This document shows positions 34,295 through 43,332 of a DNA stretch of 64,000 nt, in pieces. The stretch lies in the NCBI RefSeq assembly GCF_003332305.1, contig NZ_QOIO01000015.1, positions 1-64,000 of the forward strand, read 5' to 3'. Position 1 is the first letter of the stretch, and the number at the start of each line of letters is the position of its first letter. The DNA is from Microvirga aerophila (GTDB lineage Bacteria > Pseudomonadota > Alphaproteobacteria > Rhizobiales > Beijerinckiaceae). The translations under genes were made by a program, and so were the position numbers. The notes beneath the pieces were generated by a model. The model was not told the origin of the DNA. It saw only the letters and a list, made by a program, of their open reading frames with translations, and searched no databases.

Positions 34295-34849
34295 TTAATG
34301 CAGCATGAGAAGCTGCGGATCGAGGTCGTCGAGCAGTTCCCGGATGCCTTCGAGATGCGGATTGACCTTCAGGGCCACCTGAAAGGCCGCCCGGGCCTCG
34401 TTGAGATGGCCGTTGCGCAGGCAGATCTGGCCGAAGCCCGACATGGCCCCGAAATGGCGCGGCTCCAGTTCGAGGGTGCGCCGGATATCCTCGAGGCTGT
34501 CCCCGTCGCGCGTCTCGATATAGGCCAGCGTCGCGCGCTTATTCCAGGCTTCAGCCCAGTTCGGATAGGTCTCGACCAGATGATCGAGCAGCGGCCGCGC
34601 CTCCTTCAGCGCGCCGGACGCCATGGCCTCGATGGCCGCTCCCATGGTCTCTTCCCCGACCTGGCTTTCGTGCGAGATCCAGAGCGCCCAGATCAGATCC
34701 TCGGTCTCCTCGGGGTCGCGTTTGGGTTCGGTCTCCGAGAGTTCCCGAAAAAGACCGGTCAGGCGGCGCGGCAGCCCGGGCGCGGGCTTGCGGGAGGCTG
34801 TGTCCAGGATGAGCCGGAGCACCGGATCGACAGGGAGAAATGACGACAT
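34295..34849 (-). CDS. Tetratricopeptide repeat protein
   Basis: A 184-residue cytoplasmic protein with about three TPR units in the second half. The units are LLDHLVETYPNWAEAWNKRATLAYI, then DSLEDIRRTLELEPRHFGAMSGFGQICL, then HLNEARAAFQVALKVNPHL. The N-terminal half holds FRELSETEPKRDPEETEDLIWALW, a segment seen in small Rhizobiales TPR proteins. It probably mediates protein contacts. No specific function can be assigned. It is divergent from the degenerate ABC gene. Confidence 0.82.
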   Translation of the reverse strand: MSSFLPVDPVLRLILDTASRKPAPGLPRRLTGLFRELSETEPKRDPEETEDLIWALWISHESQVGEETMGAAIEAMASGALKEARPLLDHLVETYPNWAEAWNKRATLAYIETRDGDSLEDIRRTLELEPRHFGAMSGFGQICLRNGHLNEARAAFQVALKVNPHLEGIRELLDDLDPQLLMLH

Positions 34850-34915
34850 GGCGGGTCTCGATCACCTTCCATGAGCAACGGGTTCGGCGGATTGCGAGCC
34901 GCCTCGAAGACAGGA

Positions 34916-34959
34916 GCCTGATCGGCCACAGCCGCGGATTCCGCTTTTGCCGATCAGGC
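34916..34959. promoter_or_regulatory. Long perfect inverted repeat in the divergent intergenic region
   Basis: GCCTGATCGG (34916-34925) and CCGATCAGGC (34950-34959) form a perfect 10-base stem around a 24-base loop that itself contains GCCGCGG. It lies between the start of the TPR gene and the start of the degenerate ABC gene, 225 bases apart. It could be an operator or a leader hairpin. There is no direct evidence for either. Confidence 0.35.
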
Positions 34960-35073
34960 TTCCGGAAAGAGATAGGGGCCATGCCCGCGACGGCGAGGGG
35001 CCCACTACTTTGCACTGGCCGTTGCGGCAAGGCTTGGATAACGTCGGGTCGATCAACCACCCCTGGAGCTACT

Positions 35074-37608
35074 ATGGAGCGCGACCCGCTTCGCCTCGCC
35101 TGGAAGACGAGCCCGGCCCGTCACCTGCTCGGGTTCTGCCTGCTGACGCTTGCCGGTTTCCTGCTTCTCATCGGCCTCGACCTGGTGCGCATCGTGGTGG
35201 CCCGGGCAACCGGCGCGCCTGGCGCTTCCGCCGCGGCGAACACGTTCCTGCGCATTGTCATCACGCCGCCCGAGAGCATCTGGGTGCACCCGATCGTGCT
35301 GTTCTCCGGCTTCGAGCTCGCGCCGCACACCTTCGCGATTGCGACCATCGGCGGCCTGTTGGTCGTTCCGCTCCTGATCGCCCTGACGCTCACCGTTCTC
35401 GACTGGCTCATCGTGAGCATCGGCGCAGGCGTGCTCGCCCACATCCGGACGCGCATTCTTGAGGCGGTCGTCAAGGCGTCCCCGTCGGCTCAGGACGACG
35501 CCTCGACCGCCACATCCCTGGCGGGCGACGCCCTTGCGCGGGAGAGCAGCATTCTCGGCGCGGCTCTCCTGATCCCCATGCAGCTGGGCGGCATGATCGG
35601 GCTTGCTTTCGCGTATGTGCTCGTGACCGACTGGCGCCTGGGCGCGACCCTTGCCGTCGTGCTGGCCATTGGCGCCATGCTCAACGGGAGGCGGCTCGTC
35701 CTGCGGTTCGAGGCGATCCGGGCCCGGCACCGGGAGGGTCAGGACGTCGATGCGGCGTTCGGCGATCTTCGGCATCGCGTTCCGGCCGTGCGGGCCCACG
35801 GCACCGGCCCGTTCGAGCGGGACCGGACCCGGCAGGCGCTGGTGCGCAGCCACCGTTTGGTGGAGGCGCGGGAGAAGCGGGTGGCGCTGGCGGACGCGAT
35901 TGCCGCCGCGGCTCTCATGATCGCGCCGCTCTCGGTGCTCGCGGTGGGCGTCTGGTTCGCCGACGTGAGGCCCCTGTCGGCGGGGTCGGTGGCGGCCAGC
36001 ATCCTGGCCGGATCCCTGGCGGCCTTTGGCATCCGCGAACTCGTCCAGTGGCACCGCTTCGAAGCCCGCGCCCGGTTTCTTCTGTCGGATATCGGCCAGA
36101 GCCTGACCGGACTGCAGCCCCGCGACCGCCGGCAGGCCGGCGCGCACCTGCCGCAGAGCGGCGCGCTCGTAGCCGAGGGCGTATCGGCCTACGACCGCGC
36201 GAGCGGCGCCCGCGTCACGGGCGTCACCATGACCCTGGGCTTTCCGGCCCATGTGGCCCTGATCGGCGACGGGGATGCGGGCCCGCGGGTGTTCGCGGCC
36301 CTCGTGGGCGGCCTGCTTCCACCCTCAACGGGACGACTGACCTATGGCGGGATCGATCTGGCCGGCGCCGATCCGGCGGAGCGGGCGCATCGCATCGCGG
36401 TTGCGGGCGAGACGGTCCTGATCCCCGGCACATTGCGCGACAACTTGGTCTACGGCTCGGCGGACGGGGCGGACGACATCGACACCCGTCTGTCGGAGGC
36501 GATCGCCGTGACCGGGCTCGACCGCCTGACCCATGCGCGCGGGTTGTCCGGCACCCTCAACCCCAAACGGGAACCGGAGATCGCCGCGGCCATCGTGGAA
36601 TCGCGCCGCGCCGTACAGGCGGCGCTGGCCCGCGAGGGGCTCGACCGCTTCGTCGATCCCTTTCATGCGGAGAGCTACAATCGCTACGCCACGATTGGCG
36701 AGAACCTGCTGTTTGGAAAACCCATCGGCGACACGTTCCGGGAGGATCGGCTCTCGGGCCATCCCTTCGTGCGGGCGATCCTGGAAGCCGACGACCTGAC
36801 CAAGCCCCTCGAGCGGATCGGCCTGTCGATCGCCACCAGCATGATCGAGATCTTCGCCGAGATCCCAGACGGTCACCCGCTGTTCGAGCGGTTTTCGTTC
36901 TTCTCCGCCGCGGACCGGACCTATTTCGAGGATCTGGTGGAGCGGCGCAGCGAAAAGCGGCGCGGGGTGCAGACGTCCCGCGACCAGGAGCGCCTGATCG
37001 GCCTCGCCCTGCGCTACAACGAGAACCAGCATCGCCTGGGGCTCCTTGACGACACCATGCAGAACCGCATCCTGGCCGCCAGGGACGATTTCACCCGTAT
37101 GCTGCCGGTGAGCCTGAAGCCGTCGATCGAGTTCTACGACGAGAACCGTTTCTGCGCCGCCGCCAGCGTGCAGGACAACGTGCTGTTCGGGCGCATCGCG
37201 TCCGACCAGGCGGGAGCCCCCCAGGCGGTGCAGGCCTCGATCCGGCAGGTGCTGACCGAGCGAGGGCTCGACGCCGAGGTATCCCGCATTGGCCTCGACA
37301 CGCCCATCGACATCCAGGGCAACGACCTCACCTTGAGCGAGATCGCCGCGATCGATCTGGTGCGCTGCCTCGTCCGCCGGCCCAGCATCCTGGTGGTCCA
37401 GCGCGCCCTCGACGGATTGCCCGGCCCGGCCGCGGACCGGCTGGTCGCCAACCTGCGCCGGGCTCTCGTCGGCCGGGGCCTCGTGCTCGTGACGTCGGAA
37501 ATCAGCCCCGCCATGGATCAACCGCCCTTCGACGCGGTTATCCGTTTTGAGCGGGGCGAGCCCGTGATGGAGAACCGCGTCAGGCAGCCGGAGGCTTTGT
37601 CTGCATGA
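35074..37608 (+). CDS. ABC-exporter-like membrane protein with degenerate ATPase motifs
   Basis: An 844-residue protein. Residues 15-330 contain about six membrane helices with an exporter-type fold (GFCLLTLAGFLLLIGLDLV, LLIPMQLGGMIGLAFAYVL). An ATPase-like region follows, but the Walker A site reads GDGDAGPRV at 398-406, without the Lys. A second ATPase-like end has LTLSE (752-756) where LSGGQ should be, and VVQRAL where Walker B should be. The post-Q-loop element of exporters appears three times, as RDNLVYG, GENLLFG and QDNVLFG. ATP hydrolysis looks impossible. The next gene is a metallo-hydrolase 96 bases on. Function unknown. Confidence 0.78.
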   Translation: MERDPLRLAWKTSPARHLLGFCLLTLAGFLLLIGLDLVRIVVARATGAPGASAAANTFLRIVITPPESIWVHPIVLFSGFELAPHTFAIATIGGLLVVPLLIALTLTVLDWLIVSIGAGVLAHIRTRILEAVVKASPSAQDDASTATSLAGDALARESSILGAALLIPMQLGGMIGLAFAYVLVTDWRLGATLAVVLAIGAMLNGRRLVLRFEAIRARHREGQDVDAAFGDLRHRVPAVRAHGTGPFERDRTRQALVRSHRLVEAREKRVALADAIAAAALMIAPLSVLAVGVWFADVRPLSAGSVAASILAGSLAAFGIRELVQWHRFEARARFLLSDIGQSLTGLQPRDRRQAGAHLPQSGALVAEGVSAYDRASGARVTGVTMTLGFPAHVALIGDGDAGPRVFAALVGGLLPPSTGRLTYGGIDLAGADPAERAHRIAVAGETVLIPGTLRDNLVYGSADGADDIDTRLSEAIAVTGLDRLTHARGLSGTLNPKREPEIAAAIVESRRAVQAALAREGLDRFVDPFHAESYNRYATIGENLLFGKPIGDTFREDRLSGHPFVRAILEADDLTKPLERIGLSIATSMIEIFAEIPDGHPLFERFSFFSAADRTYFEDLVERRSEKRRGVQTSRDQERLIGLALRYNENQHRLGLLDDTMQNRILAARDDFTRMLPVSLKPSIEFYDENRFCAAASVQDNVLFGRIASDQAGAPQAVQASIRQVLTERGLDAEVSRIGLDTPIDIQGNDLTLSEIAAIDLVRCLVRRPSILVVQRALDGLPGPAADRLVANLRRALVGRGLVLVTSEISPAMDQPPFDAVIRFERGEPVMENRVRQPEALSA

Positions 37609-37704
37609 AAGATTGGACCTTGACCGTCAGGGCAACTCGCAGTCACCTACCCGCATGTGCGCCAACGCACTTGAGGCGGCTCCCATATTGGCCATGATGA
37701 TAAG

Positions 37705-38601
37705 ATGACAAGTCGAGTTGAACCTTCCGACCAGATCCAGATCAAATTCTGGGGGGTCCGTGGCTCGACCTGCGCATCGGGACCGCAATTCGTCGAGTTC
37801 GGCGGTCACACCCCTTGCGTCGAGATCCGATGTGGCGAGCGCCTGTTCATCATCGATGCCGGGACAGGCCTTGCGGCCCTCGGGACGGAACTCGGCGCCT
37901 CCGCCCCGAAGGAGGTCGACATCCTCCTCAGCCACCTGCATCTCGACCATATCGGCGGCCTTCCGTTCTTCAAGCCGGCTCTTCTGAGCAAGGACCGGGT
38001 GATCCGCACCTATTGCGGCCATCTCGAAGGCGAAAGCGCGATGGCGCCCCTGGAGCGCCTGTTCTCGCCGCCGCTGTTTCCGGTGCGCCTTGGGCAGCTT
38101 CCGGCCCGTTTCGAGCATCACGGCTTCAGGGCCGGTGAGCCCCTGATCTTCGACGACGGGACCCGCATCGAGACCCACCTCCTGAATCATCCAGGCGGAG
38201 CGACCGGCTACCGCTTCCACCACCGGGGCCGCAGCGTTTGCTATGTGAGCGATCTCGAGCACAGCGAGCCCTGGCCCGATGCGGGCCTGACCGACTTCAT
38301 CCGCGACGCCGATCTCGTCATCTATGACGGCATGTTCTCCGACGACGAATATCCCGGCTGCCGGGGCTGGGGCCATTCCACCTGGGAAAAGGGCGTGGAG
38401 CTTGCGAAAGCAGCCAACGTGAAGTCCCTGGCGGTCTTTCACCACTATCCTGGCCACGACGACATGTTCCTGAAAGCCGCCGAAGCCACCATGCAGATCG
38501 CCATGCCGTCCGCCTTCGTGGCGCGGGAACGCCAAGTGATCACTCTCTCGGCCGCCGAAGAGGAAACGGCAGCGGAGCAGGTGGAGCCGCTGCAGGCATA
38601 G
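37705..38601 (+). CDS. MBL-fold metallo-hydrolase, PhnP/phosphodiesterase-like
   Basis: A 298-residue metallo-beta-lactamase-fold enzyme. The metal motif HLHLDH is at 77-82, preceded by IIDAGTGLAALG, and RGSTCASGPQFVEFGGHTPCVEI occupies the N-terminal strand. Later metal ligands are seen in LLNHPGGATGYRF, the Asp in VIYDGMF, and the last His in VFHHYPGHDD. The first strand, FWGVRGS, is shared with phosphoribosyl-cyclic-phosphate and other phosphodiesterase-like members. It probably hydrolyses a cyclic or phosphodiester substrate. It follows the degenerate ABC gene on the same strand. Confidence 0.85.
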   Translation: MTSRVEPSDQIQIKFWGVRGSTCASGPQFVEFGGHTPCVEIRCGERLFIIDAGTGLAALGTELGASAPKEVDILLSHLHLDHIGGLPFFKPALLSKDRVIRTYCGHLEGESAMAPLERLFSPPLFPVRLGQLPARFEHHGFRAGEPLIFDDGTRIETHLLNHPGGATGYRFHHRGRSVCYVSDLEHSEPWPDAGLTDFIRDADLVIYDGMFSDDEYPGCRGWGHSTWEKGVELAKAANVKSLAVFHHYPGHDDMFLKAAEATMQIAMPSAFVARERQVITLSAAEEETAAEQVEPLQA

Positions 38602-38814
38602 CCGGGGCGCTGTGAAGGGTTCGGGGCCGCGACCGGGTCGACGATTCCTCTAAACCTTGCCTCTACAGTCTTTCACCAAGCCCGTCCGCCGCGAATACAG
38701 TCCAAGAATGTTATCCTTGTAATTAGTTACTTTATAACGTATTCAGTCTTCAGGCCCCTTACGATCTGCCCAGGGGTAACCACTCGCGCCTAGCGCCGTG
38801 CCTGAGGGGAAGAC

Positions 38815-41061
38815 ATGACCAACCGCCGCTCGATGCCTGTTCCGTCCACACTTTCGGCCACCTCGGAAAATTCACCCGTGATCGGCAATCTCTCGGGCGA
38901 CGTCGTCAGAGCAGCCGTAGGGGAAACGGTGCGCCTGGACCAGGGCCTCGACGCCACGGTCACCGACCTGGACGGGAATTTGTTATTCCTCCACGTCTGG
39001 AATACAGATGCGGTCGACCAAGTCGGGATCGCGGAAGGGGACGGGATCGTCCTGTCCGGAGGCGCAATCGAGATCGACGGGATCCATGTCGGGACGACCA
39101 TGTGGATCGAAGGAGATTATTGGATCGACATCATTCTCACCGAGAACGCGACGCCGGCACTCGTGCAGCGCCTCATCCGGGCGTTCACCTACAAGAGCAC
39201 GAGCACCGATCGCGACGCGATCACGAGAAAACACCTCACCGTTATGCTGCAAGACGCAGACTACAACGATGTGCAGGTAAACGTCAGCGTCGTCGTCGGG
39301 CCAGCCAACATCCAAGTCCTGACGCGGGGCGAAGATCATCTGACCTGCACGGAGGGCGCTGACACCTTCGTGACCCGATATCAGGATCTCACGGCGGGCG
39401 ACCAGATTGCCGGGGGCGACGGTAACGATACCCTGCTTCTCCATGAGGGCGACCGTTTCGATCTGACGCGGATCACCTTTACTGGAATCGAGGCTATCGC
39501 GGGATCCGATATTTCGGACGAAATCATCATCTCCGGCGAGCAGTTGCTTGGCGTCGGCGCCATCGATGGCGGCGGAGAGGTCTATAATGGCCTTCACTTC
39601 ACCGGAACCGACATCAATCTCACAGGCAAAACGATCACGAACATCACGCGCATCGAATTGAAGACCGACAATGCCGCCATCACCCTCGACAACGAGGATC
39701 TTGCCAAGAAAGTCTATGCCCGTTTCACTCAAGGCGACAAGCTGGTCCTGAACGCAGGTAGGCTCGACGATGTGGAACGCTTGGCTCTTCACCGCCAGGG
39801 TATCGAGACGATTGTTGATGGGGGAGGCCGCAGCACGACGCATATTGCGCCCCTGATCGCCAATCTCGGCGGCGATCAGGTTGCGAGCACTGGAAACACG
39901 CCCGTTCTGCTCGATGCCGGCAGCAATGCCACGTTGTCGGACGACGACGGGCAATTCTTGGAACTCAAAGTTTCGGTCACGGGCCGGACCAGCTCCAACG
40001 ACGTTTTCAGCCTCTCGTCTTCAAGCGGCGTCACGGTCGATCAATACGGAAACATCCGCATCGGCGATCAGACCGTTGCGTCTCTCTTCGGCGGGTCGGA
40101 AACGGCATCGGAGATGACGATCCACATCGACGAGACCGCCACGGAGGCGCAGGTCCAGAAGCTTCTCCAGTCCCTGACTTACCGCCATTCGACTGGCGCC
40201 CTTGACCAAAACCTTGAGATCAAGATCGAACTCACGGATGTCGGCGGACGCACCGCCTCCCACACGGTCACGGTTCTGGCCTCAACCGATCCCGGCAATA
40301 CCAACGTGGCCCCCACCAATGTGCGGCTCAACGGCGACACCACTGTGTCGACTCCTGAGAACACCGCCTTCGCGGCAGCGCTCAGCGCCACGGATCCGGA
40401 TAATACGACGCTCACCTTCTCGTTCGACGCCAGCGCGGCGGGCGGGGGAAACGCAGGCGGCATGTTCGTCATCGACGCCGCCACCAAGCAGCTCAAGCTC
40501 GCGCCGGGCAAGACCCTGGACTTCGAGAGCGCCCAGAGCTTCACGGTCTACGTCAAGGCTTCCGATGGCCGGGGCGGCGTCAGCGCCACCCAAGCCCTGA
40601 CCATCAACGTGACGGATTTGGCTGAAGTCCCAGCCGATCAGGTTCTGGCCGGCTCGTCGAAGGCCGACCGGCTCGTGGGCGGAGACGGGAACGACCGGCT
40701 GGCGGGCAAGCTCGGCAAGGACGTGCTGACGGGCGGAGCGGGGCAGGACCGTTTCGTGTTCGACACCAAGGCCAGCAAGACCAATGTGGACAAGGTCACG
40801 GACTTCACCACCAAGGCGGACAAGATCCTGTTGTCCGACACGGTCTTCAAGAAGCTCGGCAAGGGCACGGAGCTGAAGCCCGGCAAGATCAAGAAGGACA
40901 TACTGGCCTTCGGCTCCAAGGCCAAGGACAAGAACGACTACCTCGTCCAGGACAAGGGTGGCGTTCTCTACCACGACGCGGACGGCTCCGGCCGGGGCGC
41001 GAAGGTGGCGATTGCGGATTTCGACCGGAAGATCAGCTACACGGATATCCTGATCATCTGA
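38815..41061 (+). CDS. Large cadherin-like / RTX-type protein, probably secreted by a type I system
   Basis: A 748-residue protein without a signal peptide. Residues about 20-165 and 345-495 are two copies of one domain: each has an N-terminal NLxGDxV and AT(V/L)xDxDG and ends in VQxLxxxxTYxxST. Between them is a beta-rich stretch. A cadherin-like domain follows (APTNVRLNGDTTVSTPENTAF, ATDPDN, VYVKASDGRGGVS). The C-terminus has RTX-type nonapeptides (GGDGNDRLAG, GGAGQDRFVF) and an end rich in hydrophobic residues (SYTDILII), typical of type I export signals. No ABC/HlyD/TolC exporter lies beside it. The upstream 213-base gap is AT-rich and likely holds its promoter. Confidence 0.85.
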   Translation: MTNRRSMPVPSTLSATSENSPVIGNLSGDVVRAAVGETVRLDQGLDATVTDLDGNLLFLHVWNTDAVDQVGIAEGDGIVLSGGAIEIDGIHVGTTMWIEGDYWIDIILTENATPALVQRLIRAFTYKSTSTDRDAITRKHLTVMLQDADYNDVQVNVSVVVGPANIQVLTRGEDHLTCTEGADTFVTRYQDLTAGDQIAGGDGNDTLLLHEGDRFDLTRITFTGIEAIAGSDISDEIIISGEQLLGVGAIDGGGEVYNGLHFTGTDINLTGKTITNITRIELKTDNAAITLDNEDLAKKVYARFTQGDKLVLNAGRLDDVERLALHRQGIETIVDGGGRSTTHIAPLIANLGGDQVASTGNTPVLLDAGSNATLSDDDGQFLELKVSVTGRTSSNDVFSLSSSSGVTVDQYGNIRIGDQTVASLFGGSETASEMTIHIDETATEAQVQKLLQSLTYRHSTGALDQNLEIKIELTDVGGRTASHTVTVLASTDPGNTNVAPTNVRLNGDTTVSTPENTAFAAALSATDPDNTTLTFSFDASAAGGGNAGGMFVIDAATKQLKLAPGKTLDFESAQSFTVYVKASDGRGGVSATQALTINVTDLAEVPADQVLAGSSKADRLVGGDGNDRLAGKLGKDVLTGGAGQDRFVFDTKASKTNVDKVTDFTTKADKILLSDTVFKKLGKGTELKPGKIKKDILAFGSKAKDKNDYLVQDKGGVLYHDADGSGRGAKVAIADFDRKISYTDILII

Positions 41062-41086
41062 GGTAGGGCGAAAAATTTCCCTTTAG

Positions 41087-41117
41087 AGCTCCGGCGCGAC
41101 CGCGCCGGGGCTTTTTT
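41087..41117 (+). terminator. Rho-independent terminator of the RTX-type gene
   Basis: AGCTCCGGCGCG pairs with CGCGCCGGGGCT around a two-base tip (41087-41111), allowing one G-T pair, followed by six T residues at 41112-41117. It sits 25 bases after the stop codon. This is the clearest intrinsic terminator in the window. Confidence 0.92.
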
Positions 41118-41239
41118 CATGGCTGGTCATCCGCTATCTGCCGGAGGGGTTGCACAAAGGACTTGCCTGAAGGCGCCTCGGTTCCATCCATGGGCGAACG
41201 GCTCTAAGCTGCCAAGCCTCCAACTGAAGCAGGACGTTC

Positions 41240-42247
41240 ATGCCAGCTCCCATCCTAGTGACCGGAGCAGCCGGTTTCATCGGCTTCCACGTCGCTCGAC
41301 GTCTCCTGAAGGAGGGCCATCACGTGGTCGGCGTGGACAGCTTCACGCCCTTTTATGACGTGGCCCTCAAGGAGGACCGCTTCGCGAACCTGACCCCGCA
41401 CAACACCTTCCTGGGCGAGCGGCTCGATCTGGCGGACCAGCAGGCCACCCGGGAGCTTTTCGAGCGCCACCGCTTCGAGCGGGTCATCCATCTGGCGGCG
41501 CAGCCGGGGGTGCGCTTCGTGGATCCGCAGCCCTACGTCGCCTCGAACATGGTGGCCTTCATGAACATGCTGGAGGCCTGCCGCCATGGGGGCGTCGAGC
41601 ACCTGGTCTATGCCTCGTCGAGCTCGGTCTACGGGGCGAACCGTTCCCTGCCCTTCTCGGAGCACGATTCCACCGACCATCCGGTGAGCCTCTATGCGGC
41701 CACCAAGAAGGCCAACGAGATGATGGCACATTCCTATGCGCATCTCTTCGGCCTGCCCTCCACGGGCCTGCGCTTCTTCACGGTCTATGGACCCTGGGGC
41801 CGGCCCGACATGGCGGTCTACAAGTTCACACGGGCCATCGCCGAGGGCCGCCCCATCGAGGTGGCCAATGCGGGCAAGGTCTGGCGCGATTTCACTTATG
41901 TGGATGACATCGTCGAGGGCGTGGTGCGCCTCGTGGATCGACGGGCCGCCCCCGATCCGGCTTGGGACGCCACCAACCCGGACCCTGCTACAAGCGGCGC
42001 GCCGCACCGGGTCTACAATATCGGCAACGACAACCCGGAAGAACTCAACCAGCTCATCGCCCTGATCGAGGATGCGCTCGGCCGCAGGGCGCAGCGCACC
42101 GACACCCCCCTGCCCCCCGGCGACGTGCTGGAGACCCGCGCAGACGTGACGGACCTGCGCCGTGATGTGGGTTTTGCGCCCACCACGTCCCTGGAAGAGG
42201 GCGTGCGCCGGTTCGTGGCTTGGTATCGCGAGTATCACGGCGCTTAG
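41240..42247 (+). CDS. NAD-dependent epimerase, UDP-glucuronate 4-epimerase-like
   Basis: A 335-residue short-chain dehydrogenase-type epimerase. It has the glycine-rich NAD motif TGAAGFIGFHVARRL, the Ser triad segment YASSSSVYG and the YxxxK pair in YAATKKANE. The segment FFTVYGPWGRPDM is typical of the UDP-glucuronate epimerase (LpsL, Cap1J) group. It converts UDP-glucuronate to UDP-galacturonate or a similar pair for surface polysaccharide. It opens the polysaccharide cluster, with the initiating transferase two bases after its stop. Confidence 0.88.
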   Translation: MPAPILVTGAAGFIGFHVARRLLKEGHHVVGVDSFTPFYDVALKEDRFANLTPHNTFLGERLDLADQQATRELFERHRFERVIHLAAQPGVRFVDPQPYVASNMVAFMNMLEACRHGGVEHLVYASSSSVYGANRSLPFSEHDSTDHPVSLYAATKKANEMMAHSYAHLFGLPSTGLRFFTVYGPWGRPDMAVYKFTRAIAEGRPIEVANAGKVWRDFTYVDDIVEGVVRLVDRRAAPDPAWDATNPDPATSGAPHRVYNIGNDNPEELNQLIALIEDALGRRAQRTDTPLPPGDVLETRADVTDLRRDVGFAPTTSLEEGVRRFVAWYREYHGA

Positions 42248-42249
42248 AT

Positions 42250-43332
42250 ATGGCTTACATCACCAGTATGATCGCGGTCCTTTTCAGACCGCTTGAACGT
42301 GGGCAGGTGCTCTTCGTGTTCCTAGTCCTGTCGGCGCTGTTGTCCGCAATCCTGATTGTCGTGCTGATGCCGCTCCTCAGGCGTTACGCGCTCGCTCGAC
42401 CGAATGCCCGATCAAGCCATCGTATTCCGACGCCGCAGGGTGGCGGGATTGCAGTCATTGCTGCTACCTGCCTCCCTATCATGATTATGCTCCTGCTCTC
42501 GGAGCCCGATTTCAAATATGCCTGGGAATCCGGCCATGGCCTTAGGTTTCTCTGGCTGACATTTGCAGCCACTATTGGATTAGCGATTGTTGGGGCAGTT
42601 GACGATATCCGCCCCCTCCCCGTTTTGCCACGTCTTCTCCTCCAGCTACTGGCCGTCATGGCTATCGCGGCATCCGCTCGCGGCGGAAACTTCCTTCCCC
42701 TGCCTGACTGGATTGCTGTAATCGTCGTGTATCTTGCCGGCCTCTGGTTCGTAAACCTCGTCAACTTCATGGATGGGCTCGACTGCATCACCATTGCCGA
42801 GATGGTGCCGATTACGGCTTTCGTGGCCATTCTTGGCTGGTTTGGGTTTATCCCACTTTCCGCTGCTCTTGTCGCTGCCGCCTTGTGCGGCGCGCTCCTC
42901 GGTTTCGCGCCCTTCAATAGACCGGTAGCAAAGCTCTTCCTCGGGGATGTCGGCTCCCTGCCCATCGGCCTGCTCGTGGGATGGATGCTCCTCCAACTCG
43001 CCGGCACCGGCGCCGTCGTGGCGGCGATCCTGCTCCCGCTCTACCATCTCATGGACGCCACCATCACACTGTTGCGCCGGCTGGCGCGGGGCGAGAAGGT
43101 GTGGGAGGCCCATCGCAGCCACTTTTACCAGCAGGCCACCAATAACGGCTTTACGGCCCTGTCGGTGAGCGCTCATGTGTTCGGGCTCAATCTCGCCTTG
43201 GCGGGGCTGGCTGCCGTGACCCTGCTGTGGCCGTCCTGGCCGGTTCAGGCTGCCTGCCTCACCCTGGGCGTGGCCATAGTTGCCTGGCTCCTCTCCCATT
43301 TCGCTAAGCCACGCCTACAATCCCCTGCATGA
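42250..43332 (+). CDS. Glycosyltransferase family 4 (WecA/WbpL-type sugar-1-phosphate undecaprenyl transferase)
   Basis: A 360-residue membrane enzyme with about eleven helices. It shows the polyprenyl-phosphate transferase family motifs: RPNARSSHRIPTPQGGGIAV, the Asp-Asp in GAVDDIRPLPVLPR, NFMDGLDCI, and KLFLGDVGSLPIG with the metal-binding Asp. The last loop has HRSHFYQ, the His motif that recognises the nucleotide sugar. It transfers GlcNAc-1-P or a similar sugar phosphate to undecaprenyl phosphate, the first step of O-antigen or exopolysaccharide synthesis. Its stop overlaps the next start in ATGA. Confidence 0.9.
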   Translation: MAYITSMIAVLFRPLERGQVLFVFLVLSALLSAILIVVLMPLLRRYALARPNARSSHRIPTPQGGGIAVIAATCLPIMIMLLLSEPDFKYAWESGHGLRFLWLTFAATIGLAIVGAVDDIRPLPVLPRLLLQLLAVMAIAASARGGNFLPLPDWIAVIVVYLAGLWFVNLVNFMDGLDCITIAEMVPITAFVAILGWFGFIPLSAALVAAALCGALLGFAPFNRPVAKLFLGDVGSLPIGLLVGWMLLQLAGTGAVVAAILLPLYHLMDATITLLRRLARGEKVWEAHRSHFYQQATNNGFTALSVSAHVFGLNLALAGLAAVTLLWPSWPVQAACLTLGVAIVAWLLSHFAKPRLQSPA

